From Zarea fungicola (Eukaryota; Ascomycota; Sordariomycetes; Hypocreales; Cordycipitaceae): DNA of 64,000 nucleotides. Location of the stretch: contig FWCC01000137.1 in NCBI GenBank assembly GCA_900169235.1, positions 310,001 through 374,000 on the forward strand, read 5' to 3'. How positions within the stretch are numbered: the first letter of the stretch is position 1; every line of letters begins with the position of its first letter. Below the pieces are notes generated by a model, which worked only from the letters and a program-made list of their open reading frames with translations, was not told where the DNA came from and did not search any database. A program made the translations under genes and the position numbers. Positions 58,791 through 64,000 of this stretch are shown here, piece after piece.

Positions 58791-59181
58791 ATGAGTGGTC
58801 TAGTATGCCGCTTAAACAGCGGGAGCCGCAAAATATAACAGTATAGTGTCGGCTCAACTTACATGAGAGAGTGTCGTCCGCTGTGCCTCGGCAGCCAAAT
58901 CAGTGATACGGAAGATTGAGCCGGATGGGGAGCCAATCAAGACAACTAATAGAACTTGAGGACAGAAGGCTTCAAAATGGCCATTTTCATAGTCTATAGT
59001 TGAGCAAAAATCGAGGAATTCCATAGCGGGAATCCTGAGCAGATCATTTATTGACATGTCATGACCAGATTCACTCCGTTCTTGAGACACACCTTGTGAT
59101 TAAAAGTTTATTTGAAGACCTCTAATTTCTAGACAATAGCCTCCCTGTATTTTGAGAAACAGCCGCGCTCTTTTCATCCCT
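58791..59181. other. Short gap with an orphan open frame
   Basis: The minus strand holds an open frame at 59090-58854 (start MSQERSESGHDMS) that ends beside a perfect donor, CAT/GTAAGT, at about 58861. It has no family that I recognise and no clear partner exon; it may be a relic. Rpn6 ends at its right. Confidence 0.3.
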
Positions 59182-60572
59182 TTACTCCAGCAACGAGGCC
59201 TGGTTAGTGTACAAAACATCAACAACATTACTAAGCTTGTCGATTGTCGACAAGGCCGCATCGTAGGACTGATCGCGGTGCGTCTCGTCGTAAATAATCA
59301 GGCAACCCGCACCCTGGTCCAGGACACCGATAATGACCTTGTCCAGAATCATCTGCGACAGCTTGCGCTCGACCTGCTGGGTGTCGAGGCCAACCATCTT
59401 GGCAATGTGATCAATCTCGACGCGGGAAAAGGGCTCAATGACCTTGATGAGGTTCTGCTCCAGCATGGCGTCGTAGAGGCGGCGGAGATGGTTGCGGATA
59501 AAGGCGTCGCTGCCGAGCTCGTAGCGGTACGTGGAGAGGGCGCGCTCGTACTCTTCCAGGGAGCGGTTGCCGTGGGCACGGGCAATGGCCTTCATGGCCT
59601 CGAGGTTCTGGCCGGCGTACTTGACGGCCTGCTTCGATGTCATGAGCTGGTTCACGTCATCGACGAGGTTGAGCATAATCTTGCAGAGCAGCATGTACTG
59701 CAGCGCCGCCTGGGCCTTGTGGCCCTCGTCCTGGGTGTGGTAGCCGTCCAGGGCCTCGATAAAGTAGGAAAATGCCGTGTTGAAATCTCGGTCCTCGGCG
59801 TGCAGCATGCCGCTCTGCATGTCGAGGTTGGCCTGCAGCAGCGGGGGTGTGTAGACGCTGGCTGCGCTCGTGCGGGCGCTGGTGAGGGCGGCGCGGGCCT
59901 TGGGGATGTTGCCGAGGGCGTGGTAGACGCGGGACTCGAGGAGCTGGACCTCGACCAGACGCAGCTTGTCGTCGAGGCGCTTCAGTTCGCGGAGCAGGCC
60001 GTTGATGAGTGTGAGTGCTTCGTAGTATGATTGCTTGGTCATTTGCAGGGCAACCAGGCGGACCTCGAGATCCTGGCGCTGGAAGGCGCGGCGCTCGGCT
60101 GTGGCCCACTCGATGCAGTCTTTTGTTACGGCTACTTCAATATCGGTGCTATTTGGGATCTCCTTGAAGAGGTCGAGGAGTTGGCGGACTGAATGAGGTT
60201 AGTTAAAGCAATTCAGCCGTCAAGTGAAACAGCAAACTTACTGAGCTTTGACGACTTTGCCTTGGCAAATGAGGACAGAACCGAGCGGCTCTGACGCACT
60301 AGTTCTACCAGTTCTTGTGACTTCCTATACGTCCGAAAAACAAAATTGTCAGCATTTTATCCTTCATATTAGAAGGCTCTCGCAACTGACTTCTCATCCT
60401 TGTACAGCTCGCCGAGGTTGATTAGAGCTTGCTCGTATTCGCGCGTCGCCGCATCAGACGTAGCTGCCGGTGCCTGGGACACAATGTCCTTGTAGATGGC
60501 CTCGGCCTTTCTGGGATCTGTCTTGACAAGCTTCTGGGCTTCCTGGACCCGGCTCGAGTCGGCCACTGCCAT
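59182..60572 (-). CDS. RPN6: 26S proteasome regulatory subunit Rpn6 (PSMD11)
   Basis: Spliced model complement(join(59182..60188, 60242..60324, 60391..60572)), 423 residues, close to yeast Rpn6 (434). Helical TPR-like repeats fill the N-terminal two thirds (YEQALINLGELYKDEK, LVELVRQSRSVLSSFAKAKSSKL, IRQLLDLFKEIPNS, LQANLDMQSGMLHAEDRDFNTA). They are followed by a PCI domain (FIRNHLRRLYDAMLEQNLIKVIEPFSRVEIDHIAKMVGL, partly the winged helix). Rpn6 clamps the lid to the base and core of the proteasome. Two short introns have GTCAGT and GTAAGT donors. The start at 60572 gives MAVADSSRVQEA; an upstream in-frame Met (60629) would add an unlikely extension. Its promoter is shared with the divergent mge1 gene. 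Confidence 0.95.
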
Positions 60573-61189
60573 TTTGGAGGAAGGTTGATGTGGGCAGTTG
60601 GGAACTATTCGATGAATCGGCTGGGCCAAAGATGAATGATTGGCAGTAGAAGATGTTGCGTCGCGGAATCAATCTCCAATGGAGTCTGCTAGTCGTCGTG
60701 ATTGATATGGGAGGGCTGTGGAATTGATAATGGTAAGACGAGCCAAACCAGGGTGGATGGTGAGCTTCTAGGTTGCCACGGCGCGACGTAAGAAGCTGCC
60801 CGCCTGCCTTGTGGCGCAGGCCATGCTGGCACAGTGGACATGTAGCTTTACCAGCCACTGCGGGAGCTACAGTGAGTTTCTGCTGTGGCTTAGTGCGTCA
60901 AGCGCTAAAGGCGAAAGCCAGAGTTGCTGGAGCCTTCTACTGTCCCGCGAAATCCCTCGGCCAATCATTGATCCGCCTGCCAAGACGGCTACCCTTGCAC
61001 TACTGATTCCCCTAAACCGGAGCGAACCGCCGTAATAGCTTGCCATAGAATTTTCTTAAAGGTCACATTCCCATTACCTCCAATCCCGGAAACCACCTTT
61101 GCTCTTTTCTGCGCATCTGTTTTGTTTTGCTTCCAATTGACGCATCAATTTTTTAAATCCATCACCACATACACATAACATCTTTCACA
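60573..61189. promoter_or_regulatory. Divergent promoter of RPN6 and mge1
   Basis: 617 bp separate two stress-related housekeeping genes transcribed away from each other. A two-unit heat-shock-element-like string, aGAAttTTCt, lies at 61047-61056 upstream of mge1, but one such match is expected by chance fairly often. Confidence 0.5.
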
Positions 61190-61989
61190 ATGTTGCGTCA
61201 AGCTGTCGCCGCTCTCCCTAGAAGCCTGCGTGTTGCGCCTAGAGTCGCCTCCGCCAGCCAGCTCCTGGTGCGCCCACAGGCCTACGCCGTCGCCGCGCCG
61301 ACATTCAGATCTTTCCAGCCCGCCGCATCAAGATGGTACAGCGAGACCAAGGAGGAGAAGACCGAGGAGAAGACTGAGGCCAAGGACGAAAAGGCACCTA
61401 CTGATGAGGTCTCGGAGCTAAAGAAGAGCCTAGAGGCCAAGGACGCCGAGGCACGCGAGTGGAAGGTTTGTGCTCCTTGCTCCTTATATAGCCTGCCAAC
61501 ACTGAAGGCGACATTTATCAATACTAACAACGCTCCACTCGATAGGACAAGTGCATGCGCACCGTCGCCGACTTCCGCAACCTCCAGGACCGCACCCAGC
61601 GCGAGGTCAAGTCGGCCCGCGACTTTGCCATCCAAAAGTTCGCCAAGGACCTCGTCGACAGCGTGGACAACCTCGACCGCGCCCTGGCCAACGTCCCCGC
61701 CGAGAAGCTCAACGCCGCCGACAAGAACGACGACGTCAAGGAGCTCGTCAACCTGTACGAGGGCCTCAAGATGACCGAGAACATCCTCATCCAGACCCTC
61801 GCCAAGCACGGCCTGGAGCGCCTCGAGCCCACGGGCGAAAAGTTCAACCCCAACGAGCACGAGGCTACCTTCATGACGCCCCAGCCCGACAAGGAGAACA
61901 ACACCGTATTCTTTGTCCAGCAAAAGGGCTTCAAGCTCAACGGTCGCGTCCTCCGTGCTGCCAAGGTTGGCGTCGTCAAGAATGCTTAA
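61190..61989 (+). CDS. mge1: Mitochondrial GrpE, nucleotide-exchange factor for Hsp70 (Mge1)
   Basis: Spliced model join(61190..61465, 61546..61989), 239 residues. An arginine-rich, acid-free presequence (MLRQAVAALPRSLRVAPRVA) targets it to the mitochondrial matrix. A charged coiled-coil region (VSELKKSLEAKDAEAREWK) forms the dimer stalk. The GrpE core shows MRTVADFRNLQDRTQREVK, FAIQKFAKDLVDSVDNLDRA and the head motif GEKFNPNEHEATF. It catalyses ADP release from mitochondrial Hsp70 during import and folding. The intron is 80 bp (GTTTGT..TAG), phase 0. Exon 2 is GC-rich in third positions, as expected for a highly expressed gene. Confidence 0.95.
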
Positions 61990-62619
61990 ACAAGAAGTGA
62001 AGAGATGCAGATAGAACTGCATCAAACGCTTTTGAGCTTGTGTGGTGATGCACATGCTCTTTTAATGTGTGGGCACAACTGCTTCCACAAGTAGGATTGT
62101 GCCCCGCGTGTATTACTACAACAATTCTGGGATACATACGGCCGGCGTTGGGTCCACAAAACAATGTATAAACTAATGCTCCTCTCATGATGGTGATGTT
62201 TTGAAACAGACAGCAGAAAAGGGGTCGAAAAGAAGAAGAAATGTATAATTTGCATGGCCGACAAGAAAAATGAAGATTTTAGCGGGAAGAGAGTAATCTT
62301 TCTTTCTCTTGAGAAAATAAAGGTGGACAAAAACCAAGCGAAACAATCGCTTTTGGACAGAAATTCTCTGGGCATAGCTGTATATATATGCCATTTGTAT
62401 TAGAAGCCATCTCTGTCGTTTTAGACGATTTATTTAATGCATCGTCTTGTACCACTATTTACCCGCAAAGTATTTTGTATTACAAGTCTCCAAGCAGGCC
62501 AAGTCTGAATGATTCGCTTTCAAGTGCTACCGTCCCATCTGTCTGAATTAAACCTAGAATATTCTTTTTCCTGTTTTTCATTTCTCGTTTTCACAATTTC
62601 AACCCTTGTTTTCCCTTGT
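61990..62619. other. Convergent intergenic region
   Basis: 3' UTRs of mge1 (plus) and Yos1 (minus). AT-rich; nothing else seen. Confidence 0.5.
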
Positions 62620-62962
62620 CTAGCCGAGGATCAGTTCGTAGAGTATAATGACCGTATTGGCAAATATCAGCGGCACTATACGACAATCAGTTAGTTTTCT
62701 GTGACTGTTCATCATGCAAAAACGGGAATGAACCCGTCAGCAGTAGGAGGGAAGGACACCCACTTCTCATCAATGTCCGTACGCTCGCAATCAAATGCAC
62801 AATCTTGGCCTGCATGCTCTGCGGCTCCGAGCCCGCCCCGAACCCAGGCTCCTGCGAGCCCGGCGACAGGTTTATGCGCGCCAGGAACCGGTCCTCGGAC
62901 AGGATGGCGACGGCATTGATCAGCAGACAGCTGATGTAGAACAGGCTGCCCAAGTAAAACAT
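62620..62962 (-). CDS. YOS1: Yos1-like ER-Golgi transport protein (IER3IP1 family)
   Basis: Spliced model complement(join(62620..62675, 62764..62962)), 84 residues, matching yeast Yos1 (about 87). The N-terminal hydrophobic segment (LGSLFYISCLLINAVAILSEDRFL) and the C-terminal one (PLIFANTVIILYELILG) flank the conserved KIVHLIASVRTLMR. The second exon of 56 bp encodes the C-terminal helix, and splicing (GTGGGT..TAG) restores RTLMRMPLIF. Without splicing the frame runs on into an unrelated tail. Yos1 is a small membrane protein that associates with Yip1/Yif1 and is needed for COPII vesicle traffic from the ER to the Golgi. Confidence 0.92.
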
Positions 62963-63637
62963 CTTTCCAACGAAACCACCGCGCGGTTGGATGGATTGTC
63001 TATTCTCGATTCTTCTTTTTAATAATAGCTGAAAATTTCGTATATATATCGTCGTTTAATATATAAGGCAGATTTTCTTTTGCTTGGATTGCGCGCAGTG
63101 TTGTCGTCGTTGGTGTAGCTCAACGTCTCGGTCTGGAGGCGTTGCTGGCCACAGGACAAGGGCGTCAGGGGTGGGGGCGTGTGAAGCCGCACTCTCGCTT
63201 TTCTTCTTCGGCGATATGGAGATGCAGGGAACTCTCGACGATCAAGATTGCGTTCTCGGCTTATTGAAGCGATTATTGTGTCTGGTCTTGTAAAACTGTC
63301 AACTGATTTCAGAGGTTGCCTGGAGTCTCAAGGTGGCGCCGAGAGACGTGGTCGCAGTCGCTCTGATAAGCCGTTATCGCACGTGTCACACCCAAAGAGC
63401 TCCAGAAGCTCAGCAAGCTCAAGGACGTACTCAGTCTCACTAAATTTATCGTTCAGCAGGCCACCCACTAACACATGCAGAACTGCTCAAGAGTGACAAA
63501 ATGCGTCATGAAATTATACTAAAATGCCAAGACATAAAACTACACAAGATGAATCGTACAGAGACTTAAACAGAGACTTAAACAATACAGCTCCAAGACT
63601 CCACGTAAAATGCAACCTTTTTGGTGACCACCTCATC
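62963..63637. other. Intergenic region, Yos1 promoter
   Basis: Promoter of the Yos1 gene and 3' flank of the next minus-strand gene. No gene or tRNA fold could be supported. Confidence 0.45.
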
Positions 63638-64000
63638 TTAATTCTTAGCCTTTGCCTTGCCCTTCGGCTTCGCCTTTGGCTTGTCCTCATCCTCGTCATC
63701 GTCTGCCTTGGCCTTTGACTTTTTTGTTGCCTTCTTGGCCTTGGGCTTTTTGATATATTTATCCTTTTTGAAATCAATCTCGTCATCGTCCTCGGCTGGT
63801 GCTTCCACCAATTCGCCGTCGTCTTCCTCTTCAATAGCTTCCTCCAGATCAGGCACGTCCTGGGCCGATTTCTTGGGGGCTACAACGCCTGTAGTAGCCT
63901 TCATGAAAGGAACGGGATGGCTCATCGCATTATATCTAAACAGAAACATGTTAGTCACCGCAACACCACCACGGAGCGACGGTACTTACGTTCGCGTGAA
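63638..64000 (-). CDS. C-terminal end of a lysine-rich protein (continues beyond window)
   Basis: Last exon 63638..63935 plus the end of the previous exon 63990..64000, separated by a GTAAGT..TAG intron. The joined frame reads FTRTYNAMSHPVPFMKATTGV, then an acidic stretch (EEAIEEEDDGELVEAPAEDDDE) and a lysine/alanine-rich tail (KKPKAKKATKKSKAKADDDE). The tail suggests a nuclear or nucleic-acid-associated protein. The main part lies to the right of the window, so the family cannot be named. Confidence 0.75.

Noticed and set aside
61047..61056. Heat-shock-element-like aGAAttTTCt upstream of mge1
   Set aside because: Only two units; a match this short in 600 bp is not significant without more evidence, so it is mentioned in the promoter entry only.

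Overview
This window is nuclear DNA of a filamentous ascomycete (Pezizomycotina). A Sordariomycete, probably of the Hypocreales, is my best guess. The evidence is many short introns (about 50-80 bp, GT..AG, with CTAAC/CTAAT branch sites), CT-rich leaders, and fungal families: Cdc4-type myosin light chain, Bir1, Git3/cAMP-receptor-like GPCR, LtrA-like membrane protein, GPI-anchored Ser/Thr-rich glycoprotein and NACHT-ankyrin NLR. There are no operons; each gene has its own promoter. All exon boundaries here were read by hand from splice sites and reading frames.

Layout. 1-5.1 kb: the 3' end of a cytochrome P450 and a DPLNWP-type MFS transporter. 6-12.2 kb: a seven-helix cAMP-receptor-like GPCR and an anion:cation symporter-type MFS permease, both on the minus strand. 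15-21.2 kb: an M3 thimet-type oligopeptidase, the Cdc4 myosin light chain, and a trans-aconitate-methyltransferase-like gene that carries a frameshift and a tandem duplication of its 3' end. 22-26 kb: a small CoA-binding-fold protein and the chromosomal passenger protein Bir1. 28.5-36.5 kb (all minus strand): a GPI-anchored glycoprotein with duplicated exons, methionine aminopeptidase 2, a three-exon defensin-like peptide and a small multi-pass membrane protein. 38.5-50.1 kb: a membrane-anchored kelch protein, Hgh1, bystin, a decayed low-complexity gene with two stop codons, and an LtrA-like protein. 50.1-59.1 kb: an accessory island. 59.2-64 kb: housekeeping genes Rpn6, GrpE (Mge1) and Yos1, and the end of a lysine-rich protein.

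Most of the window is ordinary core genome (proteasome, ribosome biogenesis, mitochondrial chaperone, mitosis, cytokinesis). The accessory content is in two places. At 34,966-35,304 a small gene, visible only after splicing two introns, encodes a secreted six-cysteine peptide with the CSalpha-beta defensin pattern (CxxxC, GxC, CxC). At 50-59 kb there is a complete NLR-like gene (membrane anchor, alpha/beta-hydrolase, NACHT, ankyrin repeats with four almost identical 102-bp units), a relic of the 3' end of a second such gene, and an F-box/LRR-like pseudogene. This looks like a birth-and-death locus for non-self recognition. Function there is inferred from family resemblance only.
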